From the NCBI GenBank assembly GCA_963682175.1, contig OY821789.1, forward strand, positions 8,308,001-8,372,000: DNA of 64,000 bases, in the 5' to 3' direction. The notes below the pieces were generated by a model. The model made no database searches and was not told the origin of the DNA. It saw only the letters and a list, made by a program, of their open reading frames with translations. This document shows positions 23,763 to 34,929 of this stretch, one piece after another; position 1 is the stretch's first letter; the number at the start of each line of letters is the position of its first letter. Made by a program: the position numbers and the translations under genes. The stretch is from Triglochin maritima (Eukaryota > Streptophyta > Magnoliopsida > Alismatales > Juncaginaceae).

Positions 23763-26700
23763 TTGTTTTGTGTGTGTGCACCTTTGTGCATGCTTTCGTG
23801 GACACGAGACGAGAGTGGTCGTTTGACGAGGAGCGTTGTCAATCCGGCTTCGGTCATCGATTTCTCGACACCTTCCTCCTCTCGTGTCACACGCAGTCCG
23901 GGTTCAATGGCTGCTAATTTCCGTGAGGAGGAGCAGTTGCTGGACCCACCTGTTCGACCAGTGCTTCCAGTTGTCGTTCCCATACCTCTTCGTGATCGAT
24001 GCTACCCGAGCCGTACCGCTCTACCCTCATGCATCGTATTACCAGAGGCTAATGGGAACCATTTTGAGGTTAAGCCTCAATTCATTTCCATGCTCCCTCA
24101 TTTCACTGGGAAAGGTGACCCCTATATCTTTCTCAGGGAATTTGAGGAGGTCTGTGCTATGTTCAAGCTGCAACAACTTAGCACAGACTCCATCCATCTT
24201 AGGCTCGTTCCTTTTGCACTAAAGGATGACGCCAAGAAGTGGTTGTACAGCAACCAGGCGAATTCCTTTAGGACTTGGGATGAGTTTCAATCTGCATTCC
24301 TCAAGAAGTACTTTCCTAATCATCGGACTCAAAAATTGAGGAACGAAATCAATTCGTTCTATCAACATGAGACCGAACCATTTCATGCATATCTTGAGAG
24401 GTTCAAAGAGCTACTATCCTCGTGCCCTCACCATGGCATTGAGTTGTGGCGTCTTTGTCAGATTGTGTATGAGGGTCTTCACATCCCGTCCAGAACGCTC
24501 CTTGAGTCCATGTGTCAAGGAGAGTTCTTGGGAAAGGATGAAAGGGAGGCATGGGCCTTCCTAGAAGACCTCGCTGAGAAAACCATGCAGTGGGAGAGTG
24601 TGAGGGAACCACCTGCATCATCTAGTATAGGAGCGAGGATCGCGAATGCAAACTCGACTAGATCGGGTGCCGCATTTGCTATCGATACCACTACGGCCAC
24701 CGAGGCACGCATGGCGGCCTTAATGCGCCGTATGGATTCGATTGAGCTCCAAAACCAACAAAGTGCACCTCACATGTCCACATCTGGTCCAGTTCCTTGT
24801 CATTCATGTGGTAGGATAGGTCATGTAGAAAGCGAGTGTGAGTCCATTCCTCCTGAGATGGAGCGTGTCAACGCCGTCTATGATAGAGCCAGGAATGACC
24901 CATACTCATCATCTTATAATCCTGGATGGAGGAACCACCCCAATTTTTCATGGAACCAAACTAATGCCCCGGGTGGTCCTTCAAACTCCTCTAGACCACC
25001 TTACCAATCACACCAACCTCCCATGCAGGCGCATTCCTATCAGCCACCCCAAGCACAAACCACCAATCAATCGGGTTTCCCAAATTCCAATAATATGGAA
25101 ACCCGATTCAATTCGCTTGAGACCTTGACTCGTGGACTTGAAAACTCAATGAAAAATTTTATGTCAACCACGAGTCAAGTTCTCACTTCAAATCAGCAGA
25201 CCATGAAATCTCTAGAGCTTCAGATGGGCCAATTGGCTCAGTCTGTACATGAAAGAGAGAGAGGGTCTTTTCCCAGCCAGCCTGAGGCTAACCCCCGCAT
25301 GTACCAACAACAACACATGCAAAATGAGAATGTGGTACCTCGGGGGAGGCAAGTGAACCATGTGGAGGAACCTGTTCACCATGTCAATTCCATTGTGACC
25401 TTAAGGAATGGAAAACAGGTTGACAATCACATTTCCTTGCCACACCCACCACCATCTATGCAGCCCCTCAGTGGGAATGGTGGTGAAGAAGAAGCTGAGG
25501 GTGAGGGTAATACACCAAAGCTTTCTTCTCAGGCACAGCAGAAAACCTACCTGCCAAAAGCTCCCTATCCAAGTAGGTTAAACAAAAAGCAGAGTGACAA
25601 CATGGACAAGATAGTAGAGGTGTTTAAGCAAGTAAAGGTTAACATCCCCTTGTTGGATGTCATCCAACAAATACCTCAATATGCCAAAGTGTTGAAGGAT
25701 CTCTGCACAACCAAGAGGAAGACCAATGTTCCTAAGAAAGCATTCTTGGCTGCAAATATCAGCTCACTTTTGTCCAATCCCACCTACACAAAATACAAGG
25801 ACCCTGGGTGTCCTACTATTCAGTGTACGATAGGGGACACTAGACTGAGCAATGTTTTGCTTGATTTAGGATCGGCGGTCAACCTCCTCCCATTCTCTGT
25901 TTATCAACAGTTGAACTTGGGAGAATTGAAACCAACTAAGATCACCCTCCAACTGGCGGATAGATCCATTTGTATTCCCATGGGGATTATCGAGGACGTG
26001 CTTATCAAAGTTGGAGATTTTATATTTCCAGTCGATTTTGTTGTCCTCGATACCAATCCTGTTGCGAACACCAACTCTCAAATACCTTTGATTTTGGGTA
26101 GACCATTTCTGGCAACCTCCAATGCCTTGATTAATTGTAGAAATGGTCTCATGAAGCTCTCATTCGGTAACATGAGTGCCGAGTTTCATGTGTTCAACTC
26201 TGGTAAGCAACAGGAACCCATGGATGAACCTTTAAATCTAAATCTCATCCGCCAATTGGAGAAAGCACCACAAAATCAACGAACACCCCTAACCCCAATG
26301 CAACCCATTGAGAATGTTCGTGGGCCCAGCGAAGACTCGTTGCCTGTCTTTGCAATGCAACAGAGTGAGCTGGCCTCGAACATGAATGTCCAAAGGGAGT
26401 GTTCGTTGCATGATTCAGTTGAGAGTACTAGTGAGAGTGAGACACCTCACCATATGCCTATACCAGAAGGTGTCTCTACCTCATGTCCCATGGCCATTGA
26501 GCCATTTGAGCTTCATTTTGACTCCAACAAGGACCCACCTATGACCGAGCTTATGCTTGATGATCTAAATGATGGTGGGAGGTCCTTGTTGGATGACTTG
26601 GGGAGAAGCCCCATTCTTAGTGATGCAGGTCTGCTGCATCCATCGAATGAGCCTGAGGAACTCATTCCGATGCACCCGCCTATTGGTTGGAGGGTTTTCT

Positions 26701-26897
26701 TCGATGAGCAATTAAACCCTAGTGAGGCAACACAACTTCATTCTTTGTTGCCCACACCCAACCAATATCATGAGGGGTTCGAGCCTTTCAGCTTTGACCT
26801 TTCACCCCTCATGACACCTCAGAGTACCGGTGAAGTTTGCCCATCTCGGCAAGTCTCTGGTCCTCATGACTTGATGTTCTCATTTGATGTTCCTTGA
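23763..26897 (+). CDS. Retrotransposon Gag-protease polyprotein
   Basis: An open frame of 1044 codons; translation may start at the later ATG at 23907 (MAANFREEEQLL). Gag domain about residues 130-270 (GKGDPYIFLREFEEVCAMF, DDAKKWLYSNQ, FLKKYFPNHRTQKLRNEI). CCHC zinc knuckle CHSCGRIGHVESEC near residue 345. Aspartic protease near residue 700 (LLDLGSAVNLLPFSVY, ILGRPFLATSNALI). The active site is D-L-G instead of D-T/S-G, as I recall for Athila-type elements. The C-terminal 250 residues have no recognised domain. It builds the virus-like particle; the frame is intact although pol is missing. Confidence 0.9.
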   Translation: MFCVCAPLCMLSWTRDESGRLTRSVVNPASVIDFSTPSSSRVTRSPGSMAANFREEEQLLDPPVRPVLPVVVPIPLRDRCYPSRTALPSCIVLPEANGNHFEVKPQFISMLPHFTGKGDPYIFLREFEEVCAMFKLQQLSTDSIHLRLVPFALKDDAKKWLYSNQANSFRTWDEFQSAFLKKYFPNHRTQKLRNEINSFYQHETEPFHAYLERFKELLSSCPHHGIELWRLCQIVYEGLHIPSRTLLESMCQGEFLGKDEREAWAFLEDLAEKTMQWESVREPPASSSIGARIANANSTRSGAAFAIDTTTATEARMAALMRRMDSIELQNQQSAPHMSTSGPVPCHSCGRIGHVESECESIPPEMERVNAVYDRARNDPYSSSYNPGWRNHPNFSWNQTNAPGGPSNSSRPPYQSHQPPMQAHSYQPPQAQTTNQSGFPNSNNMETRFNSLETLTRGLENSMKNFMSTTSQVLTSNQQTMKSLELQMGQLAQSVHERERGSFPSQPEANPRMYQQQHMQNENVVPRGRQVNHVEEPVHHVNSIVTLRNGKQVDNHISLPHPPPSMQPLSGNGGEEEAEGEGNTPKLSSQAQQKTYLPKAPYPSRLNKKQSDNMDKIVEVFKQVKVNIPLLDVIQQIPQYAKVLKDLCTTKRKTNVPKKAFLAANISSLLSNPTYTKYKDPGCPTIQCTIGDTRLSNVLLDLGSAVNLLPFSVYQQLNLGELKPTKITLQLADRSICIPMGIIEDVLIKVGDFIFPVDFVVLDTNPVANTNSQIPLILGRPFLATSNALINCRNGLMKLSFGNMSAEFHVFNSGKQQEPMDEPLNLNLIRQLEKAPQNQRTPLTPMQPIENVRGPSEDSLPVFAMQQSELASNMNVQRECSLHDSVESTSESETPHHMPIPEGVSTSCPMAIEPFELHFDSNKDPPMTELMLDDLNDGGRSLLDDLGRSPILSDAGLLHPSNEPEELIPMHPPIGWRVFFDEQLNPSEATQLHSLLPTPNQYHEGFEPFSFDLSPLMTPQSTGEVCPSRQVSGPHDLMFSFDVP

Positions 26898-28492
26898 CCA
26901 AATGATTATGAGAATATCGTTGCTGCTGTATATATCATGTTAAAAATCAAAAAAAAAAGAAAAAAAAAGAAAAAAAAGAGAAATAAAAGACTCCTTCAGT
27001 GAGCATCGATTGTTGTAGGCCCCAACCCTTGTGTACTTGGGCCCAATCTCTTCACGTATTTATCTCCCTTCTTCAGCTTCTCACAGGTTTTGAGGGAATT
27101 TGGGTTTGTGTCCATCAACATGACCCTGAACGTCCCTTTGTACTTCATGTTGGTGAGATCTTTCCTTTTTCATGCATGTATCCATGTAGTATCTTGTTCA
27201 CATTCATTGAGGACAATGCATGAAGTAGGTGTGGGGGGGTGTTTTACGTGTGTACATAGTCGAGTCTTTTTCCTTTGGTTTTGTTTTCTTTTGTTTGTAC
27301 TGCTAGGGTCATGTTAGTGTGCCGCATTTAATATCGATATATCTGCTTGCCATGATCCTTGGGTGACTTGTCTTCTTTTGCTTGCCGAGTGCTTTAAAAT
27401 TTTCACATTTCTTTCAAAATCTTCATGTGTTTGCGAAAGAAAATGTTTTTGTGGGTTTTGCGTGTGTTTAGCATGTGCAAAACCGTTGAGAGGCAAAGTA
27501 AAAAGAAAGCTCCCAAAATTGTCTTGAACTTGATGCATTAGGATTTCTAGTTTACTGACTTTAGGTCTTATCGAGTCGTTAGGATGTACCCCGGTTTTCC
27601 CTCGGGGGGCGTGTAATCATAGGGTTTCAGCACTCAAACATTTAAAGAAGTCCACCCTGAACCTAGTGAGTCAAATAATTCGTGTCTGTTAGTATAAGGA
27701 AGTTTGTCGTAGTCAAGGGCCCTTAATCTCTTTTTGTGAAACTTAAGTGTAGGGGTTTTGGTTCCCATGTAGATAAGTAAATAAGTGGTGTCCTCTCTTC
27801 TCGCACGGCTCCTATCACTCGGGAAAGTAGGTCTGAGGGGACTTTGTGCCTGGTGCTTTCGAGTCATCTGACTTGGGATGCGCCGACCGAACTCCCGTTA
27901 CACGGGTGGTAGGGATCGCCCTATGTGGAGATTTGGGGGAAGGTGTACGTGATAGTGTAAGTCCTCATAGGCAATGATGCACGAAACCTGACCCTGAGAG
28001 AATCAAACACCAACAAATAAAATGCTCCAAAGAAAAAGAAAAAAAGAAAAAAAAAAGAAAAAAAAAAGTCAAATAAGAACCAAAATGGACTTTACACATT
28101 GTATCACATTCAGAAGTTAAGGTTGCCCATGTCTTTCACTTAATTCCTTAGTTAACTCTCACGAATAACTCATTAGGCTAGGTGTGTGGACTGATTACAT
28201 ATATAGAGTCGACCCGTAGTATTACCGCGTCCCATGATCGACAAAATAAGTCCAACGAGTCATGTATCTAGATTGATTAATGCATCTTGTTCGGATTTTG
28301 TGGGTGTATCCGCTGAAAACCCTCAGGAGACAACACTCCTCCTCCTTGGCGACAAGGAGGTTTAACGGCTTGTTGCACGTGCTAAGTGCAACCGTGATTC
28401 CTACGAAAGTGAGTTAGGATTTCTTGTTTTTCGCATGCTTTTCTCTTTCTTTGTTTTGCTCGGGACTAGCAAAAGTTAGGTGTGGGGGTATT
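26898..28492 (+). other. Non-coding 3' part of the Athila-like element
   Basis: About 1.6 kb where pol should be. It holds two A-rich AAAAGAAAAAA tracts (26945-26990 and 28030-28070) and ends in the polypurine tract AGGTGTGGGGGTA (28478-28490). No pol motif was seen in any frame. Confidence 0.7.
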
Positions 28493-29906
28493 TGATTGAC
28501 ATCATTTCATGCTCATATTTGTATCTTATATCCATTATCTTTCACCTAAACAATGCTATGTCACGAGTTTTATGTTTAGTTTTCAGGAATAAATAGGTTT
28601 GAAGAGATGAAGCATAAAAGGACCCAAAAGCTGGGAAAAAGGACTGAATTGTGAGATCGAGGGACTAAGATGCAAGGGAGAAGGACCTGATTGCAAGACA
28701 GAGGGACCTAAGAGTAAAACAGAATACTCCACACCATCATGGGGAGTATTTTAGCAATTGGATTCGGGTCGGAGCTCCAATAAACAAAGTAGATGCATCC
28801 AAGACCACCAAATATACCAAGCAAATCCCAGAACAAGATTCAACTCGATCCGGAAAATTTGGACCGCCAATTAGCGGTCCAAGACCGCCAATTGGCGGTC
28901 ACTTTGGGCCCAAATCCACCAAGTTTTCTCCTGGACGTGTATTAATGTTTGTTTAGGCTATTTTTGGTATTGGTTTAGTCCCACATCGGGGGATTGTCCC
29001 GGATTAGCTTTTTCCATGGCTATAAATAGAACTCTTCACCTCCTATTGTAATGACTCCATATTTTAAGTGGCTATTCTTCCTACTAGAAGTGAGGCCTTG
29101 AAGCACACACTAAAGTAGGAGGATGCTACTTTTAATGTGAGTCATTTTATCAATAAAGTTTTGTGTTTCTTTCATTGTTTGTTTTATGCTTCTTTTATTG
29201 TTTATGCATGTTTTAGTTTAATCATCTTTTAATTCTAGCTTAGTTTTAATATGCTTTCTTTCCATAGTTTAATAATTAGTGTAATGTTTAGTGAGTAGTT
29301 CCATCCCCTTTGGGGGGTGGAGTAGATGTACATACATGTATTAGAGAATGGGATGAATACTTTAATTTCAATGTGTTGATTAAACATGAATGTATGCTTG
29401 CTTGTTTAGGATAGAATTTATAACTTGATGAGTTTTGTCAAAATGATTAGACACCTCTCATGCTTGTTTAGGTTCTGAAATAAACAACTTGCATATGTAA
29501 TTGTTAATCAACCAACTTGGTGAATAGATTGATAGGTTTTGCCATAACATTTAGACACTTCCTATGCTTGATAAACACCACCTTCATGTGCTTAAAGAAT
29601 GTATTCTACACCCACCTCTTTGCTTGTGTGCACTCACTCCACCCCTTAGGGGTTTTCCATTCCTAAAATTCCAGCATTCTTGTTTTGTTCTTAGCTTAGT
29701 TCTTATTTCATCGTTTGTTTGCTTCTTTCACATTTCATACTTCTTAGCGTAGTGTAGCGTAGGTTAGCATAATCAATCTTTCTCTTCCCTATTTTGCCAC
29801 TTGATTTCTGATAAACAAGAGGCTGCTCACCTCCCTGAGGACGACCCGTACTTGCCACCGCTTCATCGCGGCCGTGCACTTGCGGTTTAAAATAAAACGT
29901 TCAACA
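28493..29906 (+). repeat. Right LTR of the Athila-like element
   Basis: Same 1414-bp sequence as the left LTR, including the short open frame at 29564 and the paired ACCGCCAATT motifs. Confidence 0.93.
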
Positions 29907-30149
29907 ATCATACATTGGGATCCGTGATCCCTCAGGCCTGCTATACTACAAAGAGTCCAATCAATCCATCATCTTAGTCACGGTCCATACATGGAGGTGA
30001 CGCGTCCCGAACACCTACACCTTTCCACACGACGGTCCCTCGGCAGGCACGCGGAACGCTTCCGTCGTCACCTCCCGGCTCACGCACAAGGCGAGGACAC
30101 AGGTTTCCGTGGACAAAGTTGGCATTCAAAATGGAACCAGGAATTCTGT

Positions 30150-30655
30150 CTTGGGCCCAAACGGTCGACCGGAAGAGGTGATTCGGTCGACCGGTTCCAG
30201 AAAGGAATCGGTTGACCGTACGCCTAACACAGTCTACCGCTGCGCTCAAAACACAATCCCCAACGGTCGAACAAAGGTCTAAAACCGGTCGACCGAACGA
30301 GGTCAAAATCCGGAGTCTGGTCAACATCAAAATCAACACTATCGATCGACCGACTCAGGAGTCTCGGTCGACCGAAAACTAACAGGGTCAACCTATTATT
30401 CTACGTCATAAAACGGTCGAACGCGAACATACAACGGTCGAACAATCATGCATAGAAAAATAAGTACACTTAAGTTCCGGTCGAACGACCCCAAGGAACC
30501 GGTCGACCGAAACACAACAGGAAGTCCCAAGTCACCAGCAATATGCACTACCGGTCGACCGCCGCAAGGCATCGTTCGACCGGTGAAGGTTAAAGTCGGG
30601 TAAATAGTGCTAAATCGGTCGACCGCCCGAAGGACCCAGTCGACCGTTGGTCGCC
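30150..30655. repeat. CGGTCGACCG motif cluster in the split LTR-like element
   Basis: About fifteen exact or one-off copies of CGGTCGACCG lie in 500 bp, for example near 30180, 30285, 30365, 30480, 30500 and 30550. The same motif marks the solo LTR at 4230-4700 and the Copia LTRs. Confidence 0.8.
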
Positions 30656-31441
30656 TTCAACCTCACGCCAGCCGAGGTTTTACGAAGAAACACGCCGCTG
30701 GAGAGGTCTCCGACCTCTCCCGGCCGACCAACACCTCCCCCACACTTGGGTAAGCAACCAAAACCACACTAACAAATTGACGTACCTTTCCTCTCGCAGA
30801 CGCCGACGCATGCCGGAGATCACACACCCTCACGTCAGGTCCGCAACCTCGAATGCTCGTCCCGTGCACCTCACACCAGCGCCTCCACCGACCTCCAAGC
30901 TTGCCACGGTCGTGCCTTCCACCTCTGGTCACTGAGAACTAAGGGAGAGAGGAATGGTTGCTCAGTGAGGATGAAGGAAGATGAAGAAGAACCAAGAAGA
31001 AGAAAAGAGGAAGATGACGTTTGGCTTTTAAAACAAAACATTCTCTCACCAACGGTAACTCACGTCACCCTCCCACACCTACCTTACCTCCCCATCCAAT
31101 CAAGTCATCTCACCGTACCTCCCTACCTCCTTCTCCAAGGCAACATCCACTTAAACCTCTCCTAAACCACATTAGCCTCACCAAAGCTTGGGATTTTACA
31201 AAACCTCCCAAAAAAATCACTCATTCTCTCTCCGTACGTCATTGTATCATTTATCCATCGTTTAATCCACCCAAACATAATCCACTTTCCTTCCTAACTT
31301 TTCAACCCTCTCTTTACTTTACGTTATTTCTTTTTACATTATTTTTTTATTTTTCAAAATAATCTACAAACTACATAACAAATTATTTTTACAATTACTT
31401 AATTTAATTAAATAACAAGCATTAAATGTTACAATTAAACC

Positions 31442-31777
31442 AACGAGTTTGAGTATGACTACAACGAGTGACCCAAAACATTAAATGTTGTGTTTAGGAA
31501 AACTAAAGCATTAAATGTGTATTGCCAGGATACGTCAAAGACCCCCGTAGTCCTAAAGTGCTTTTCATGGAATCTTTCCATAATAATTACATTTTTTGAG
31601 TGTGACTACTTTATTCAAGTTACTGTTTTCTCAGGTGGACTATGAGCTAAATTCATTTGGGTGTTCAATTTTCAATCTTGGAATTACTAATTACTAATAA
31701 TTAGACAAAATGGTTTTCCATTACTAGATGGGCCACAAACTTTTCTGCTAGTGTTACCCACAAGCAGATTTGAACTT
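31442..31777. other. Short gene-free spacer before the MULE
   Basis: CATTAAATGT words recur (31479, 31510) as at the end of the preceding element; otherwise nothing recognised. Confidence 0.4.
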
Positions 31778-31786
31778 TTTTCATTA

Positions 31787-31890
31787 GGAAAATGTTTAGT
31801 AGACGCGCGCGTCACTGACGCTACTTACGTGGCGGAGAAATTTTGTCCATTCAGCATCCAGTCAGCATGTACACTAAGCTTCTCAGAGCA
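31787..31890 (+). repeat. Left TIR of the MULE
   Basis: GTAGACGCGCGCGTCACTGA, then CGCTACTTACGTGGCGGA, then CATCCAGTCAGCA. Pairs imperfectly with the right TIR over about 100 bp. Confidence 0.8.
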
Positions 31891-32238
31891 ATGATGTCTT
31901 TCTTATTTGTCTTCCCGATGCATTAAATGCATATCTACGGAGATACCACCTTTTCTTTTGGCGCTCAACGGAGATCCACTAAAGATCCCTTAGGGTTTCA
32001 CGTCACCTAATTTTTTACTCATTTTCCTTTTTTTTTCCAGACAAGCGCATGACTCATTCCGGACACAGTTACTATGTAATCCGCATAGTTGGAACACTTA
32101 TTCCGGACAAGCGTACTACTTACTCCGGAATGTTGTCTTTTTCTTTTATTTTCCCGATACGTCCATAATCGCATTTAATGCTCCTCAAATCAGCACGTCC
32201 TCCATTTCTTCTTTTTTGGCGCTTCACGGAGATACAAA

Positions 32239-34778
32239 ATGTTTTGGCTACCTTATTCGGATCCTATGAACCCTTCCTTCTTCTTCCTCCCTTTTTGTTG
32301 TACTGTAATGGCACTCGTTAATGTGTCCTCACAGCCGGCGCATGCCTCAAACGTCCCGCAAGAGAAGATGTATTTTCCTTCCTTCGAAGAAGCCAAAGCA
32401 TTTTACGTTTCCTATGCCGATTCCTGTGGTTTTGGTGTGAAGATAAGACAATCTCATTACGATCGTGGTGTTGTTATACGGGCCACTCTTACTTGCTCCA
32501 GGGAGGGTAATGCTCCGGGAAACCAAGGTGAAGGTAGACCAAAAGATAGGTTATCCGGTAGGGTCGAGTGCACTGCTCGGATCAGGGTCTCTGGAAATCC
32601 ATCCAGAGGCTACGTAATTAACTACGTAGATCTCCAACATAACCACGCCATGCTGTCGGAAGACCAGATGCGCTTCCTCCGACAAAAACGATCCGTCCCG
32701 GAGTCCGCCAGAGCACGCATTTCGTGCAATGATGCTGCCGGTATATCTGCCGCCAAGACCATGCAATCTTTTGTGGTCGAAGCTGGAGGTCACGATAAAT
32801 TGTCTTTCAACGAGCGGGACCTAAGGTTATTTATTCTCCACTTAACCTGGTTGAAGTTACGCATTTAGCTTTGTCATAAAAATTATGTTTCGCAGGAATG
32901 TTGTGAACGAGGTTAGAAACCTCAAAATGGGACCAGGAGATGCGCAAGCTATCCAAGATTATTTCATCAGGATGCAGAAGAATGATTCCCGCTTCTTTTA
33001 CGTAATGGATATGGACGACGAAGGCAGACTACGAAATGTGTTCTGGGCCGACAGTCGTTCTCGAGCTGCTTACTCTTACTTTGGAGATGCAATATGTTTC
33101 GACACAACATACATAACAAACAAGTATGACATGCCTTTTGCCCCATTTGTGGGGGTAAATCACCACTACCAGTCTGTCCTACTCGGTTGCGCACTCCTCT
33201 CTTCCGAGACGACACAAAATTACATTTGGTTGTTCCAAACATGGTTGACGTGCATGAACGGTACGTGTTTTATTTTGTCCGACTTTGTCCGTTTTACGTT
33301 ATGTGCCTGTCCGGTTACCCTTTATGTCTGTCTGGTTTACGTCTTTTGCTCGTCCGGTTTATCCCTTACGTCTGTCCGGTTTACGTTTTTTGCTCGTCCG
33401 GTTTATCCCTTACGTCTGTCCGGTTTACGTTTTTTGCTCGTCCGGTTTACCCTTGACGTCTGTCCGGTTTACGTTATTTTTGTCCCGATTAACATATGTT
33501 TTTATCTTGATCGCGTTGTGTGCAGATACAAGCCCCCCGACGATCATAACAGACCAATGTGGCGCCATAGCTGCGGCTGTGAGGACTGTGTTCCCTAAAG
33601 CGCGACACAGATTTTGTATATGGCACATAATGAATAAGGCCCCTGTGAAGCTGCCCACAAAGTACCGGGGGCATACGTTGTTTGACCTCAACAACTGTGT
33701 ATTCGATTCCAAGACTCCGGCAGAATTCGAGCGGAATTGGCAGGGTTTTCTAGATGATTTCGAGTTCCACGACAATAATTGGCTCCGATCCATTTATGCA
33801 ATTCGAGAGCGCTGGGTACCTGCATTTTGGCGGGATTGTTTTTCCGCAGGAATGACATCAACCCAGAGAAGTGAGGGTATGAACGCCTTCTTCGATAAGT
33901 ACCTCACATCAAGGACGACACTTAAGCAGTTCGTTCAACAATACGAACTCGCAGTACGCCACAAGTATGAGAAGGAAGCTCTGTCTGATTTCGATTGTCA
34001 GCATAAGGCTCCGCAATTGATTTCGAAATATCCATTCGAGAGGCAATTGGGCGAGTTGTATACGGTGGGTGTCTTCAAGAAGGTGCAGTTAGAAATTGGG
34101 AAGATGATGTACTGCGACATCAAGGATGAGTTCAACGAGGACGACACATTGCACTTCAACGTGACCGAACATGTATTGACACATATCCTCCCATTGTCGA
34201 AACGGTTCACAGTGCAAATTAGAGATGAGAAGTGGGTATGCGATTGCAGAATGTTTGATCACGTCGGTATCCTATGTTGTCACGTTTATGTTGTTATTGC
34301 CCGAATACGTCCAAACGCGTTGCTACCCGAGTCTTACATCGTCCACCGATGGAGGAAGGATATCCGAAGGAGCTATGGAGTCAAGTTTCCCCTTCAAAGT
34401 GGCATAACGGGGAACGATGCGCTTCGTCGCCACGACGACATAATGGGTCGTGCGGTTTGGATCGCCGAGGCCGCTTTCGACTCAAACGACAGATATCTTC
34501 AGGCGGTAGAGGCACTTGAGTTGCTTAAGGAACATATGCAACGACCTGATCCTGTGTTCGATGGTACATCCGTTCTCAATCCGGATAAGGCAAGACGGAA
34601 AGGCAGACCGCCGAGCAAACGACGGATTTCTTTGTCTGAGAAAATAATTAAAAGTAACGTTAAGAAAATCATCAGGAATAATGTTCTACCCCCGTTACAC
34701 CCTGCAGCACCCAAACCGGGGGATCACGATTTCGATGACTGGGACATGAATTTGCATTACGAGGGAGTTCCTCCTTGA
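32239..34778 (+). CDS. MULE transposase, three exons
   Basis: Exons 32239-32825, 32896-33260 and 33526-34778 join in phase with GT/AG introns and give 734 residues. Order: a FAR1-like DNA-binding region (YFPSFEEAKAFYVSYADSCG, RVECTARIRV, DLQHNHAML), then the MULE DDE core with Asp near 264 (CFDTTYITNKY), Asp near 327 (ITDQCGA) and Glu near 435 (QRSEGMNAFFD), then a SWIM zinc finger near 555-570 (CDCRMFDHVGILCCH). The C-terminus is basic (GRPPSKRR). It would cut and paste the element at its TIRs. All catalytic residues are present and the frame is unbroken, so it may be active. The first Met may be too early; MALVNVSSQ (32309) is an alternative. Confidence 0.9.
33285..33485 (+). repeat. GTCCGGTTTA minisatellite in transposase intron 2
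   Basis: Units built on GTCCGGTTTACGTTTTTTGC and GTCCGGTTTATCCCTTACG alternate for about 200 bp and make up most of the intron (33261-33525). Confidence 0.9.
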
Positions 34779-34929
34779 TTATTGTATTTGTCCTTGGTTG
34801 GAATTATTCCTATTTAATTTTGTTGAAAGTCATTGTATGTCTGTCCGTATTATTGCATAAGATTCAACTCTTTCTTTGCTTGTTCGTTTGTGAATTAATT
34901 TCTGATGGCGACAAATATATTTAAGTAAT

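Larger units (their letters stand above)
21259..29906 (+). mobile_element. Athila-like Gypsy retrotransposon, gag-protease only, non-autonomous
   Basis: An 8648-bp element with 1414-bp direct LTRs, flanked by the duplication ATCAT (21254-21258 and 29907-29911). The primer-binding site lies 6 bp after the left LTR and a polypurine tract just before the right LTR. One long frame codes for Gag and protease. Nothing like reverse transcriptase, RNase H or integrase follows in the 1.6 kb to the right LTR. It must use enzymes supplied by a related element. LTRs that look identical mean a recent insertion. It sits inside the long LTR-like element 20327-31433. Confidence 0.92.
20327..31433 (-). mobile_element. 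Long LTR-like element (probable solo LTR), split by a younger retrotransposon
   Basis: The left end TGTAACATCCCG and right end AATGTTACA form TG...CA with the 8-bp inverted ends TGTAACAT/ATGTTACA. ATTAAACC lies outside both (20319-20326 and 31434-31441). Minus the insert 21259-29906 and one 5-bp duplication, the element is about 2.45 kb. On the minus strand it ends CTGTTTCGGGATGTTACA, like the long LTRs of some plant Gypsy (Tekay/Del-type) elements. There is no primer-binding site or coding region, hence solo LTR. The 8-bp flanking repeat is longer than the usual 5, so the exact ends or the class may be wrong. Confidence 0.55.

Noticed and set aside
30663..31362. Possible small gene (GC-rich 30650-30960 with a CTCTCGCAG acceptor-like site)
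   Set aside because: Belongs to the LTR-like element; frames are short and lack any known domain.
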